From: Pandoraea terrae
GTDB taxonomy: Bacteria > Pseudomonadota > Gammaproteobacteria > Burkholderiales > Burkholderiaceae
Direction: 5' to 3'
Length of the DNA: 64,000 nt
Assembly: GCF_902459695.1 (NCBI RefSeq)
Contig: NZ_CABPRZ010000008.1
Span: forward strand, 186,001-250,000
Every line of letters starts with the position of its first letter. Position 1 is the first letter of the stretch. The notes under the pieces were generated by a model, which saw nothing but the letters and a program-made list of their open reading frames with translations, had not been told where the DNA came from and ran no database searches. The position numbers were made by a program, and so were the translations under genes. Below are positions 48,866 to 59,500 of the stretch, one piece after another.

Positions 48866-48966
48866 GCCGGTCGGAGCGGGGAGGGCGCTACGATGGATTG
48901 TAGCGCTCGCGTGCAAAGGCGTCTGCGCCGGGCGTACCCGGGGCGTCGATTAAGCCGGGGTGCCGG

Positions 48967-50148
48967 TTACAGGGTCTCGGCGAACAATTCGCGGCCGATG
49001 AGCATGCGGCGGATTTCCGAAGTGCCAGCACCGATTTCATACAGTTTGGCGTCGCGCCAGAGGCGTCCGACCGGGTATTCATTGATATAGCCGTTGCCGC
49101 CGAGGATCTGGATGGCTTCGCCGGCCATCCATGTGGCCTTTTCGGCGGTATACAGGATCACGCCGGCGCAATCCTTGCGGACCTGACGGATGTGGCCGGC
49201 GCCGAGCGCATCGAGTTGGCGGCCGACGGCGTACAGATAGGCGCGGCTGGCTTGCAAAATCGTGTACATATCGGCGACCTTGCCCTGGATCAGCTGGAAC
49301 TCGCCGATGGACTGGCCGAATTGTTTGCGGTCGTGGATATAGGGCACGACGACATCCATGGCGGCCTGCATGATGCCGAGCGGTCCGCCGGCGAGCACGG
49401 CGCGTTCGTAGTCGAGGCCGCTCATCAGGACCTTGACGCCGCCGCCGACGGCGCCGAGGACATTGTCTTCGGGGACTTCGACATCCTGGAACACGAGCTC
49501 ACCGGTATGCGAGCCGCGCATGCCGAGTTTGTCGAGTTTCTGGGCGACGGAGAAACCCTTCATGCCTTTTTCGACGAGAAACGCGGTGATGCCGCGCGGG
49601 CCGGCGTCGGGGTCTGTTTTGGCATAGACGACGAGGGTGTCGCAGTCGGGTCCGTTGGTGATCCACATTTTGGTGCCGTTGAGCACGTAGCGGTCACCGC
49701 GCTTTTCGGCGCGCAGTTTCATGCTGACGACGTCGGAGCCGGCGTTGGGTTCGCTCATGGCGAGGGCGCCGACGTGTTCGCCGGAGACGAGCTTGGGCAG
49801 GTATTTGGCCTTTTGGGCGGCAGTGCCGTTACGATGGATCTGGTTGACGCACAGGTTGGAGTGCGCGCCGTAGGACAGGCCGACGGAGGCGGACGCGCGC
49901 GAGATCTCTTCCATGGCGATCATGTGGGCGAGGTAGCCCATGCCGGAGCCGCCGTATTCTTCGGAGACGGTCATGCCGAGTACGCCCAGGTCACCCATTT
50001 TGCGCCAGAGGTCCATGGGGAATTGGTCGGTGTGATCGACTTCGGCCGCGCGCGGGGCGATTTCCTTGGCTGCGAAGGCGGAAATCGATTCGCGCAGCAT
50101 GTCGAGGTCTTCACCGAGCATGAAGTTCAGGCCGGGCAATTGGGTCAT
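48967..50148 (-). CDS. liuA: Isovaleryl-CoA dehydrogenase
   Basis: IVD oxidises isovaleryl-CoA to 3-methylcrotonyl-CoA, the first committed step of the pathway here. The 393-residue flavoenzyme has the characteristic [58 protein letters not shown] and [17 protein letters not shown]. The catalytic base of IVD-type enzymes lies in the [11 protein letters not shown] segment (Glu), unlike most acyl-CoA dehydrogenases. The end [33 protein letters not shown] is also typical. It is second in the block behind a thioesterase gene. Confidence 0.96.
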   Translation of the reverse strand: MTQLPGLNFMLGEDLDMLRESISAFAAKEIAPRAAEVDHTDQFPMDLWRKMGDLGVLGMTVSEEYGGSGMGYLAHMIAMEEISRASASVGLSYGAHSNLCVNQIHRNGTAAQKAKYLPKLVSGEHVGALAMSEPNAGSDVVSMKLRAEKRGDRYVLNGTKMWITNGPDCDTLVVYAKTDPDAGPRGITAFLVEKGMKGFSVAQKLDKLGMRGSHTGELVFQDVEVPEDNVLGAVGGGVKVLMSGLDYERAVLAGGPLGIMQAAMDVVVPYIHDRKQFGQSIGEFQLIQGKVADMYTILQASRAYLYAVGRQLDALGAGHIRQVRKDCAGVILYTAEKATWMAGEAIQILGGNGYINEYPVGRLWRDAKLYEIGAGTSEIRRMLIGRELFAETL

Positions 50149-50223
50149 GGCGGAGTCTCCTGTGGGTATCGTGACTTGGCGCACGGGATGGGGCGCGCCG
50201 GCATCCATCAGCGTCGATCCACG

Positions 50224-50709
50224 TCAGTTCGTGCGTGGCGACAGGGTATTCAGGACAAACAGGGTTTGCTGCATCAAGGCGCAGAGTGTTTCTTTTCCCT
50301 GATCGACGACAAATAATTCTGCAGTGGCAACGATGAGCGAGCGGCCGGATTTTACGACGTGGCCGCGCCCGATCAGTGTATCTCCCTGGCCAGGTGCGAG
50401 GATGTTCAGTTTGTATTCTGCGGTGACAAGTTCGTGATCGGGGGAAATGCGGGTGTAACCGGCATATCCGCCAGCCGAGTCGGCAATGGCACCGATGACG
50501 CCGCCGTGGAAGAAGCCGTGTTGCTGATTGACCTTGTCGGAAAACGGCAGGGTGATTTCGCAGAATCCGTCAGCCAGGCCCGTCAGCAACGCGCCCCAAT
50601 GGGTCATGACGCCTTGGCTGTCGAAGCTGGCGCGGATCTTTGCGGCGATGGCGGCATTCAGCGGCGCGGGGGCTGCAGACAGGGTGCTCGTGCTGGACGT
50701 GACAGTCAT
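50224..50709 (-). CDS. PaaI-family hot-dog thioesterase
   Basis: The protein is 161 residues with the PaaI thioesterase core: QQHGFFHGGVIGAIADSAGGYAGY (catalytic Asp/Asn and backbone-oxyanion region), ELVTAEYKLNILAPGQGDTLIGRGHVVKSGRSLIVATAEL. It hydrolyses acyl-CoA thioesters, possibly to free CoA from dead-end intermediates. It is the first gene of the liu block, 75 bases before ivd. A 30-bp perfect palindrome carrying LiuR-type sites lies 47 bases before its ATG. Confidence 0.9.
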   Translation of the reverse strand: MTVTSSTSTLSAAPAPLNAAIAAKIRASFDSQGVMTHWGALLTGLADGFCEITLPFSDKVNQQHGFFHGGVIGAIADSAGGYAGYTRISPDHELVTAEYKLNILAPGQGDTLIGRGHVVKSGRSLIVATAELFVVDQGKETLCALMQQTLFVLNTLSPRTN

Positions 50710-50756
50710 GGCGGATTCGGTCTCGAAGACAGCGCTCGGTCAGGGTATTTGGGATG

Positions 50757-50786
50757 TTACTTTACGTTTACGTAAACGTAAAGTAA
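50757..50786. promoter_or_regulatory. 30-bp perfect palindrome with overlapping LiuR-type operators
   Basis: The left arm TTACTTTACGTTTAC (50757-50771) and right arm GTAAACGTAAAGTAA (50772-50786) are exact reverse complements. Inside are two overlapping 16-bp sites TTTACGTTTACGTAAA (50761-50776) and TTTACGTAAACGTAAA (50767-50782), which fit the operator of the MerR-family regulator LiuR. The element precedes the thioesterase-ivd block, so it is the likely main switch of the pathway. Confidence 0.85.
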
Positions 50787-50824
50787 GGGTTTTTCTGGTG
50801 GGTTGTCGCCGAGGGGGGAGTTCT

Positions 50825-50903
50825 GGACCCGCTTTCCGCGCTCGCGTCAGCCGCTTTATCCGAGGCAGGACCCGCTTTCTGCGCTCGCGCCAGCCGCTTT
50901 ATC
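50825..50903. repeat. Two 36-bp direct repeats
   Basis: Copies at 50825-50860 and 50868-50903 differ at two of 36 positions. Each begins GGACCCGCTTTC and ends CAGCCGCTTTATC. They lie in the gap between the liu block and its regulator gene, next to the large inverted repeat. No coding function is seen. Confidence 0.85.
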
Positions 50904-50915
50904 GACCCTCCTTCC

Positions 50916-51003
50916 GCTTGTATGTTTAAGGCTGATCAGTGCGGTAAAGTCTGAGGGTAGTCGAAGTGATCAGACGAGCCTGAGCAGCCTTAAACATACA
51001 AGC
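50916..51003. repeat. 88-bp inverted-repeat element (24-bp arms)
   Basis: GCTTGTATGTTTAAGGCTG (50916-50934) is repeated exactly in inverted form at 50985-51003. Allowing one mismatch, the arms extend to 24 bp (50916-50939, 50980-51003) around a 40-base centre. The element starts 35 bases after the liuR stop in its direction of transcription. It could fold as a very stable hairpin that ends liuR transcription, or be a miniature mobile element. No flanking target duplication is obvious. Confidence 0.85.
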
Positions 51004-51037
51004 GAGAAAGGGCGTGAGCAATGCAAATTGAGATGGT

Positions 51038-51475
51038 TTACCGGGAAACCACCCGCCGCCCAGCCTCAGCCCCGGCACCACCACCCGCCCCTTCCCCCGC
51101 GGCCTCCAACAGCGCGTGGCACTGCGCTTCGTGCTGGGAAACTTCGTCGAGCGTCGCGTGCAGGTCCTCAAGCTGTTGTTCCAGTACACGCCGGTGCTGG
51201 GCAAGGGTCTCCAGGAACACTCTCAATTGCGGCACGGTATCTTTGGGCGATTCGTACAGATCAAGGATATTCTTGATCTCGGAGAGCGTGAGCCCCAGCC
51301 GTTTGCCCCGCAATGTCAGTTTCAGGCGCGTGCGATCCTGCCCCGTATATACTCGATGCCGCCCGCCGGGGCCCTCGCGCGCAGGCGTGAGCAGGCCCTG
51401 GTCTTCGTAGAATCGGATGGCGCGGGGCGTGATGTCGAACTCGCGCGCCAAATCGGTAATTGTGTAAGTGAGCAT
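51038..51475 (-). CDS. liuR: MerR-family regulator, LiuR-like
   Basis: The 145-residue protein has a MerR winged HTH at its start (YTITDLAREFDITPRAIRFYEDQGLLTPAREGPGGRHRVYT). The spacer region LKLTLRGKRLGLTLSEIKNILDLYESPKDT and a long coiled-coil dimerisation helix (LRVFLETLAQHRRVLEQQLEDL) follow. The C-terminus is a Gly/Ala-rich tail. This is the LiuR type that controls leucine and isovalerate catabolism in Proteobacteria. It has a matching site in its own promoter and lies beside the liu block it would control. The likely inducer is a pathway CoA ester or acid. Confidence 0.88.
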   Translation of the reverse strand: MLTYTITDLAREFDITPRAIRFYEDQGLLTPAREGPGGRHRVYTGQDRTRLKLTLRGKRLGLTLSEIKNILDLYESPKDTVPQLRVFLETLAQHRRVLEQQLEDLHATLDEVSQHEAQCHALLEAAGEGAGGGAGAEAGRRVVSR

Positions 51476-51528
51476 CGCAGCCATAGGGCGGTTAAGCAGG
51501 CGCTTACCTTTTGCGGATAGAATTAACG

Positions 51529-51544
51529 TTTACGTTAGCGTCAA
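51529..51544. promoter_or_regulatory. LiuR-type site in the liuR/MBL intergenic region
   Basis: TTTACGTTAGCGTCAA is an imperfect form of the 16-bp palindromes at 30133 and 50761. It lies 54 bases before liuR (minus) and 80 bases before the MBL hydrolase gene (plus), so it could mediate both autoregulation and control of the divergent gene. On the minus strand it contains TTGACG, a possible -35 box. Confidence 0.65.
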
Positions 51545-51623
51545 GTCGGCCGGTATGCAATCGGGCACGTCCACATATGTGGTCCCGAGTTGACAGAACA
51601 TTTCTGTAGGAGGCTGGTCCCCC

Positions 51624-52712
51624 GTGAATGCCCTCGAACAACAATTGAATTACCCGCTCGGCGATCTGCTGCCGGAAGGCGGCACGGTCCATGAAGTCGC
51701 ATCCGGGGTTTTTTGGGTGCGTATGCCGTTGCCCTTCGCCCTCGATCACATCAATCTCTGGCTCCTGCGCGACGAAATCGACGGCGCGCAAGGCTGGACG
51801 ATCGTCGATTGCGGCATCGCCCATCCGCAGATCAAGGCGTTCTGGGAACAAGTCTTCGACAAGGCGCTCGACGGCCTGCCGGTGCTGCGGGTCATCGTCA
51901 CGCATTGCCATCCCGACCACCTCGGCCTCGCCCACTGGATCTGCGAAGGCGGCGAAAAGCAACGTTGGCACGCCCGACTGTGGATGTCGCTCGGCGATTA
52001 TGCCTGGGGGCGGGTCATGGCCTCCGCCAACAATAACAACTCGAACGCCGGCGGTGATTTCGCCGTGAATCATTTCATCGCGCACGGCCTGGCCGATCCG
52101 GAGATGGTCGACCAGATCCGGAACCGGAAGACCTATTACAGCGATCTGGTGCCGAGCGTACCGTCACGATACCGCCGGATGTGCGAGGGCGATGCCATCC
52201 TCATCGACGGTGCGCATTGGGATGTCGTCACCGGTTATGGTCACTCGCCGGAACACGTTGCGCTCTATAGCGCGAAACACAATGTGCTGATCTCCGGTGA
52301 CATGGTCCTGCCGCGTATTTCCACGAATGTGAGTGTGTTCGATATCGAGCCGGAAGCCAACCCGCTGCAATTGTTCCTCGATTCGCTCGGCCGCTATCTC
52401 GAATTGCCCGCTGACTGTCTCACGCTCCCGTCCCACGGCAAGCCGTTCACCGGCCTGCATACGCGCATCGGGCAATTGCGTGATCACCATGCCGCCCGTC
52501 TGCAGGAAGTCCGGGAAGCCTGCGCCGAGTCGCCGCAAAGCGCCGCGGACATCGTGCCGATCATGTTCCGCCGCAAACTGGACGCGCACCAGACAACGTT
52601 CGCCATCGGCGAAGCGCTCGCCCATTTGCATCTGCTTTGGCACGCCGGCGAAGTGACGCGCACTCGTGACGAAACGGGCATCTGGCGTTTCTCGCCGACG
52701 AAACTCGGCTGA
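51624..52712 (+). CDS. MBL-fold hydrolase divergent from liuR
   Basis: This 362-residue protein has the metallo-beta-lactamase zinc motif H94-x-H96-x-D98-H99 (VTHCHPDHLGL), GYGHSPEHVALY, LISGDMVLPRIS and LPSHGKPFTGLHTRI for the other ligands. An N-terminal pair LDHINLWLLRD is typical of LACTB2/hydroxyacylglutathione-hydrolase-like members, with an extra C-terminal domain. The start is GTG at 51624, 10 bases after AGGAGG. The divergent arrangement with liuR over a LiuR-type site suggests a thioester or acyl-CoA substrate in the pathway. Confidence 0.88.
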   Translation: MNALEQQLNYPLGDLLPEGGTVHEVASGVFWVRMPLPFALDHINLWLLRDEIDGAQGWTIVDCGIAHPQIKAFWEQVFDKALDGLPVLRVIVTHCHPDHLGLAHWICEGGEKQRWHARLWMSLGDYAWGRVMASANNNNSNAGGDFAVNHFIAHGLADPEMVDQIRNRKTYYSDLVPSVPSRYRRMCEGDAILIDGAHWDVVTGYGHSPEHVALYSAKHNVLISGDMVLPRISTNVSVFDIEPEANPLQLFLDSLGRYLELPADCLTLPSHGKPFTGLHTRIGQLRDHHAARLQEVREACAESPQSAADIVPIMFRRKLDAHQTTFAIGEALAHLHLLWHAGEVTRTRDETGIWRFSPTKLG

Positions 52713-53568
52713 TGCCGTGACCCCGCCTCGGCTTCGCGCGCCGGGAGGGGGCAAGGCTGCCATCGACCAGACGGACGGCGCAATCCTCGACCGGTATCGC
52801 TTTGATCTCGGCGCGTTTGGCGACTATGAGAAGACGCGGCTTCCGGATGAGGCGACCGCGCGCGAATGGCAACGTAAGCACGCCGGTTATGTAGTGCGTT
52901 ACGGATCACAGGCTGTCGCAATATTGAACGGCTTGGTTCGGAGCACGCTTTAGTGAGGTAGAACACCAGGCCCGATGGTCTTGGTGCCGCCGTGCTGCGA
53001 ACCAATTTGCCGTCAGGTCCGGTAGTTGACTAGCGTGTTCGATACACGTAATTCCGAAAGTTCGGGTGTTGGCCGCATAGTCGGCTGTCAACGCTTGAAC
53101 GTTCTGTCACCATCCCCGCCGTCTTTCATTCGGTTCCTGGCCACACGCTGATGGCTGGCTCATTGCAGTCCTTTTTCGACTCCGAAAAGCGCGTAGTCGT
53201 CTCGGCATGACGCGTCCATCGATTCCGTCACCGCAGCGACAAAATGTTCAATTCAAGAAATAAGTGATCGATTTTCGATAGGCATGGTGCGAGATCCCGC
53301 TTACGCTCGCCATGCCCCTCACGATGCGTTACGCCAGTATGGTGACGACCGAGCACTTGGAATTTGCCCGCCAACAATGCGTGCATGTTCTGTCACATTC
53401 CTCGCCGTTTTCCATTCGGTTCCTGGCCACATTCTGGTGGCTTGGCGTGATTGTGCACGCGCCGTTTGATACATCGCATTTTCCTGCAGCCGTGCCCCCC
53501 GGCGGCCGTCCGCTTCCCCGCGCGGTTTGCTCTTGACAGTAGCAGTTGCGCCATGAACCGAGATCGGC
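52713..53568. other. 856-bp region upstream of cdiA without a convincing gene
   Basis: No reading frame is well supported. A short plus-strand frame (about 52718-52953, GTG start) reads ILDRYRFDLGAFGDYEKTRLPDE and could be a small protein or a gene remnant, but lacks a clear ribosome-binding site. The second half is relatively A+T-rich, fits a promoter region for cdiA, and contains a diverged 60-bp direct repeat. No cdiB-like sequence is present. Confidence 0.5.
53101..53446. repeat. Diverged direct repeat upstream of cdiA
   Basis: Segments at 53101-53159 and 53387-53446 both begin GTTCTGTCAC and share CATTCGGTTCCTGGCCACA, differing at about ten positions and one indel over about 60 bp. The copies are 286 bp apart. 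They may mark a past duplication in the cdiA promoter region or repeated regulatory sites. Confidence 0.75.
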
Positions 53569-56500
53569 ATGAACGCCCGTTGTTATCGTTTGGTTTTCAA
53601 TCGTGTCCGCAGCCAATGGCTGGCGGTGGCGGAATCCGCGTCGTCCGGACGTTCGCCCGGTTTGAGTCGTAGTGGCCGGCGTGCCGGTGACCGAGGTGCC
53701 GGTGGTCATCGTGCCCTAAGCCGCCCTACCGCAATGTGTGTGGTGGCGCTGCTCATTGTTCCGCACATCGCCATGGCGCAGATCGTGCCGGATGCGGGCG
53801 CGGGAGGCTCGGCACCGGGCGTGCACGCCGCGCCCAACGGCGTGCCGCTGGTGGACATCACGGCGCCCACGCCCGGCGGCGTATCGCACAACGCCTACGA
53901 ACGGTTCGATGTCGGCACGCCCGGCGCGATCCTGAACAACGCGGCGACGGGCGTGCCGACCCAGCTCGGCGGCTGGGTGCCGGGCAATCCGAATCTGGGC
54001 GGCGGCAGCGCCGCGGTGATCGTCAACGAGGTCACGAGCGCCCTGCCGTCGACGCTGAACGGCTATCTCGAGGTGGCCGGCCCGCGTGCCGAGGTGGTCG
54101 TCGCCAACCCGAATGGCCTGACCTGCAACGGCTGCGGCTTCATCAACACCTCGCGCGGGGTGCTCACCACCGGCGCGCCGGTGTTCGGCGGCACCGGCTC
54201 GCTCGAGGCGTTTCGCGTCAAGGGCGGTATGGTGCGCGTCGAGGGCGCCGGCTTCAATGCCCGCAATCTGGATGGAGTCGCGCTGCTGGCGCGCGCGATC
54301 CAGCTGAACGCCTTGATCCATGCGGGCAAGCTCGATCTGGTCACGGGCCTGAACGAGGTGGACGCGCAGACGTTTCTGGTGCGCTCGAGCCTGGCCGGCG
54401 CCGACAGCAAGCCGGTCTTCGGGCTCGACATCTCGCACTTGGGCGGCATGTACGCGGGCAAGATTCAACTGATCGGCACGGAGCTGGGCGTGGGCGTCAA
54501 CGTGGGTGGACAGGTCGCGGCGCAGGAGTTTCACCTGTCGGCCTCCGGCCTCCTGACGGTCACGGGCCAGGTGCATGCGGAGGATACGCTGTCGATCAAC
54601 GCCGCAGGCGGCATTGGCAACCGCGGCACGATCTCCTCAAAGCGCGACCTCGTGATCGCAAGTGGCGGCGATGTCGACAACGCAGGGACGCTGTACGCCG
54701 CGGGCGACGTGACGGCACGCATTGGCGGCGTGCTCACGCATAGCGGCGCGTGGGTCGCAGGCCGGCATGTGTCGCTGTCGGCGCAGCGCATCGCCTCGCG
54801 CGGCTGGTTTGCGGCGGGCGTCGATGTGAACGGTCGGCCGGGCAACGACGGCAATCTGCGGCTTGCGGCCGACGGGGCGCTCGTCGCCACCGGCCGGCAC
54901 TGGGCGGCGGGCGATGTCGCGCTGCAGGGCGCCTCGCTCGATGTCTCGGGCAGCCGGACCGACGCAGGGCGCAACCTGCACTATGCGGCGATGCATGGGC
55001 CGTTGAGCATGGCGGGCGCCAGGACGCGCGCAGGGCAGCGCGTGCGGCTCGACGCAAGCGGACGCATTGAGGGCCGCATCAATGGAAGCGTCGATGGGCG
55101 CATGACCGGCTACATCGATCACGATGGCGCCGAAACCGAAGCCGCACATCTTGAGGTGGCCGGCGCGTCGCTGTCGAACCGGGGCGGGCGCCTTGCCCAG
55201 CACGGCGGCGATGCGCGCGTGGATATCACCGGCGCGCTGGATAACACCGGCGGCAAACTTGAGAGCAATGCCGCGACGTTCACGCTGGCTGCAGGCAGCC
55301 TCGACAACACCCGAGGGACGATCACGCATGCCGGCACCGGACGGTTCGATCTCACGAGCAGCGTGGTGACGAACACCGGCGGGCTGCTGGCGGGCAACGG
55401 CGCAGTCGAAATCGCGACACATGACTTCGTCAATACGCAGGGGCGGGTGACGGCGGGCAGCATGTTGCGCGTCGCATCCCAAGGCACGTTCGCCAACGAT
55501 GACGGCGAATTGACGGCAGGCGCCGGGGTACATCTCACCGCAGGGCATGGGATCGACAATCGCGGTGGCAAGGTGTCGGCGCGGACCGGCGTTGCGATCA
55601 CGGCAGGCGGCCTGCTGGATAACCGCGCCGGCAGTATCGAGAGTACGGGGGCGCAGGGGGCGATGGCGCTGGCGGCCCAGTCGGTGGACAACACCGATGG
55701 CCGCATCGTCAATACGGGCACGGGGCTCACGCGCATCGTCGCCGACTCTGTGAAGAATGCCGTGACGAATGCCGCAACGAACGCGACATCGATGAGTCAG
55801 TCGACAGCCTCGACTACTGATGCCGCCACGGACGGGGCGACGGACACCGCGAAGGACGCCACCGGCTTCATCGGCGGCAATGGTGCCGTGCATATCGTAG
55901 CCAACACGCTCGAGAACGATACCTCGGCGCGTATAAAGTCCGGCGGCGACCTGGTGCTGGGCATCGCCCGGCGCCTCGCCAACAGCGGCACGCTGTTCGC
56001 GGGGCACGATCTGCGCCTCGGCTTGCTCAAGCTGCATTTGGCCCAAGGCGCTGAGGCCGACTCGCGTTACGCGCCCTTCGCCGGCACGTCGCAACTGCTC
56101 GTGCACAACCGCGGCCAGATCCAGGGCATGCGCGATGCATGGATTCACGCCGCGACGCTCACCCACGCCGGCAAGCTCGCGTTCAACGGCAGCCTGGCGC
56201 TGCAGGCCGCAGCGCTCGCCGGTGAGGGCGCGCTGCGCGCGGGCGGCGACCTGCACCTCGCGGTCACCGGCGACTACACCCACGCGGCCGGGCGCGACTA
56301 CCGCGCCGACGGCGACCTGAGCTTCACGGCCGGCGGCGTGTTCACCAACGCCGGCAGTTTGTCGGCGGTCAAGCGCCTGTCGCTCAATGCTGCCTCGATT
56401 CACAACACGATCGGTGGCCAGCTACGCGGCGGCACGACGGCGCTGGCCGCCACCGACGAGATCCGTAACGACGGGCGCATCGAGGGCCAGGAGGTGAGCC

Positions 56501-59500
56501 TCAGCGCCCGGCGCGTGCACAATGCGGCGACGGTGCTTGGCGATCGCATCACTGTTGCCGCCACCGACATCGTCAACCAGGGCAGCCGCGCGGTGATGGC
56601 GGCCACCTCGGCGCTCGACCTGTGGGCTGACGGCGACGTGCTCAACGACGACGGCGCGGTGCTGTACAGCCTCGGGGCGCTGCGCATTGGCGCGGGCGCC
56701 GAGCGCGACGCGCAGGGGTACCTGGCGCGCCAGACGGCGAGCCTGACCAACCGCTCGGCCACCATCGAGGCCGGCGGCGATCTCGATATCGCCACCCGCA
56801 AGTTGCTCAACGAACGCAGCTTCATCCACATTCAGAAGGCGGTGCCGGAAGGCGAGAAGACGTTCAACCGCCGCGTCTGGGTGGCGGGTTACCACGTCGA
56901 CCTCCGGCCGGGCGACGCGCAGGACCTGGACACCAACCTGCCGACGACGCACCGCAGCCATAGCCTGGCGGTCAACGGCGAGCCGGCGTTCATCCTGCAG
57001 GAGATCGAGATCCAGGGCGAGAGCGGTGAGCCGCCCAAGCGCGTCAAGGTCAGGAAGCCGAACCCCAAAAATCAGTCGTTCACCCAATGGCGGTGGCACG
57101 AGGCCAAGGCGGCGCTCTCGGAGGAGAAGCTGCAGGCGGTCGCCGCGCCCGTGCGGGTGGTGATCCCGAAGTCGGGGGTGCGCGCGCTCGACGCGAACGG
57201 CAAGACCTTCCGCCTCGCCCATCCGATCGAAGAGGTGTATCAGACCGGTGCTGCCTGGCTCGCCGGGGGCGACACGGAGTTTCAGAAGCGCACCATCACG
57301 CACAACGCGGTTCAGCATTTCGAGCGACTGACGGACGACGGCCAGGGCAACTACGTCATCGAGTTCTATCCGGATTTCGATCCCGCGACGCACCTGCGCC
57401 CGGGCGTGGTCGACGAGGCCGGCGGCCACCTCACGGGCGAGGCGGACGAGGGCGTGCGCATCCTGCGCTACCGGCCGGGCATGCGCGACGGGCGCGACTA
57501 CAACGAGGTGCGGCGCGAGTTCCGTGAGAGCGCCACGGTCGACCGCCTGATCGGCGCGGCCCCGGCGGCGAGCCTCGTGTCGCAAGGGGCGATGCGCGTC
57601 AATGTCGACGACGGCGAGGCGTTGAACGACGCGTCGACCATCGCGGCGGGCGGCAACCTGAATGTACGGGGCAACGGCGGTGCGATCACGGCCAGGGGCA
57701 TCGAGCTCGAGCGGCGCGTCAACCAGACGCAGACCAGCTGGGTTTACTGGCACGAGAAGCGCGGCAACAGCGCGCGCGAGGTGCGCCCGTATGACTTCTC
57801 GGTGGCGCAGCGGCGGGAAGTCGTCGACGCCTTGCCGGCGATCGTGTCGTCGAACCAACGCGTGGCGATTGCCGGGCGCGACGTGGACATCGCGAGCGTC
57901 AATCCGGACGGGGAGACGGTGGCCGGCACGCGCGTGATCGGGGGTGGCACCGACGGCGCAGGCACCGGCGCGTCAGGCGAAGTTGATGCGGTGAATGCGA
58001 CAGCAGTGGCGCTGCCGGACCTGAAGCTGCCGGCCATCGGGCTGTTCGCGATCGACGCCGCGCCCGCGCACCCCTACCTGGTGGTGACCGATCCGCGGTT
58101 CACAGACTACGGCAACTTCGTGTCGAGCGATTACCTGCTGGCGCTGCTGGGCCTGGACCCGGCGCGGGTGGACAAGCGCGTCGGCGACGGCTTCTACGAG
58201 GCCCGCCTGCTGCGCGAGCAGGTACTGAAGGCCACCGGGCGCACCTTCCTCGCCGAACACACGCAAGCGGATGAGGAGTTCAAGGCGCTGATGGCCTCGG
58301 GCGCAACGTACGCGCGCGAGTTCGAGTTGCGCGTGGGCGTGGCGCTCACCGCAGCGCAGATGAAGGCGCTTACCAGCGACATCGTGTGGCTGGTCCGGCA
58401 GACGGTGACGCTGGCCGACGGCAGCACGCAGGAAGTGCTGGTGCCCAAGCTCTACCTCGCTCGTGGTGCCAGGGCGGGCAGTCGGGTGCGGCTCGAGGCC
58501 ACCGGCGCCGTGGTGGCCGGCAGCGACGTGCTGATCGAGGCGCGCGACACGCTGACCAACAGCGGCCGGATCGTGAGCGATGCGGATGTGCACGTCGCCG
58601 CGCGCGATGTGGTGAACACGGGCGCGATCGCATCCGTGGGCGCGCCCGCGTCTCAGGACGAGCAGGGCGATCGTGGGGGCCAGGGCGTGCGGGGCAACGT
58701 GGGGGTGCGCGCCGAGCGGGACGTGGTGAACCTCGGCGGCGAGATCGCGGGCCGCGGTGTCGACATCCGCGCGGGCCGGGATGTGGTGGTCGGCTCAAAG
58801 ACGCGCCGCATCGAGCAGGCATCCGGGCGCGCAGGGCAGACCAATACGGTGTCAAACACGCTCGTCGACGCGCAGGGCGCAATCCACGCGGACGAAGCGT
58901 TGCGCGTGGTGGCGCAGCGCGATGCGAAGCTCGAAGGCGCGCAGGTGAGCGCCGGCGGCGACGCGCAAATTGCGGCGGGCCGCGACGTGGCGATCGGCGC
59001 CACGGCGCTGGAGCGCGAGTTCGGCAGCCGTGGCGATGGCGCAGGTGGCGTAGTTGATGCCACCGGCTGGACCGAGCGGCGCGAGCATCTGGGCACGTCG
59101 ATCGACGCACAGGGCAGCGTGACGGTAGTGGCGGGCCGTGACGCTGCAGTGCTGGGCTCGACGATCGCGTCGGGTGGCGACACGACCGTCGCGGCGGCGG
59201 GCGACGTCACGGTCGGTGCGGTCAAGGACACGCACCGCTTCGAGGGCAAGTCGTTCGGCGGCACGCTCAAACACACCACCGATGCGTATCACGAGACGGT
59301 GCGCGGCAGCGAGGTGCAGGCCGGTGGCGACATCCGCTTCGGCGCTGGCCAGGGGCAGGCCGTTGCGCAGGTGCTCGACACGCTGGGCGTGACGGCCTAC
59401 GTCGACGCCGACAGCAGCGGCGGCGAGGCGGCGCCCCGACGCGGCGATGTCAAGGTGCAGGGCTCGTACGTCAACGCGGGCCGGCAGGCAGGCGCGGCCG

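Noticed and set aside
50757-50786. 30-bp palindrome as an intrinsic terminator or attachment site
   Set aside because: It is A+T-rich in the stem and contains the regularly spaced ACGT pattern also found at 30133 and 51529, so an operator explains it better.
52666-52953. Small gene after the MBL hydrolase
   Set aside because: Its ATG lies inside the MBL gene, and the GTG alternative lacks a ribosome-binding site; the protein text is suggestive but not enough for a gene call.
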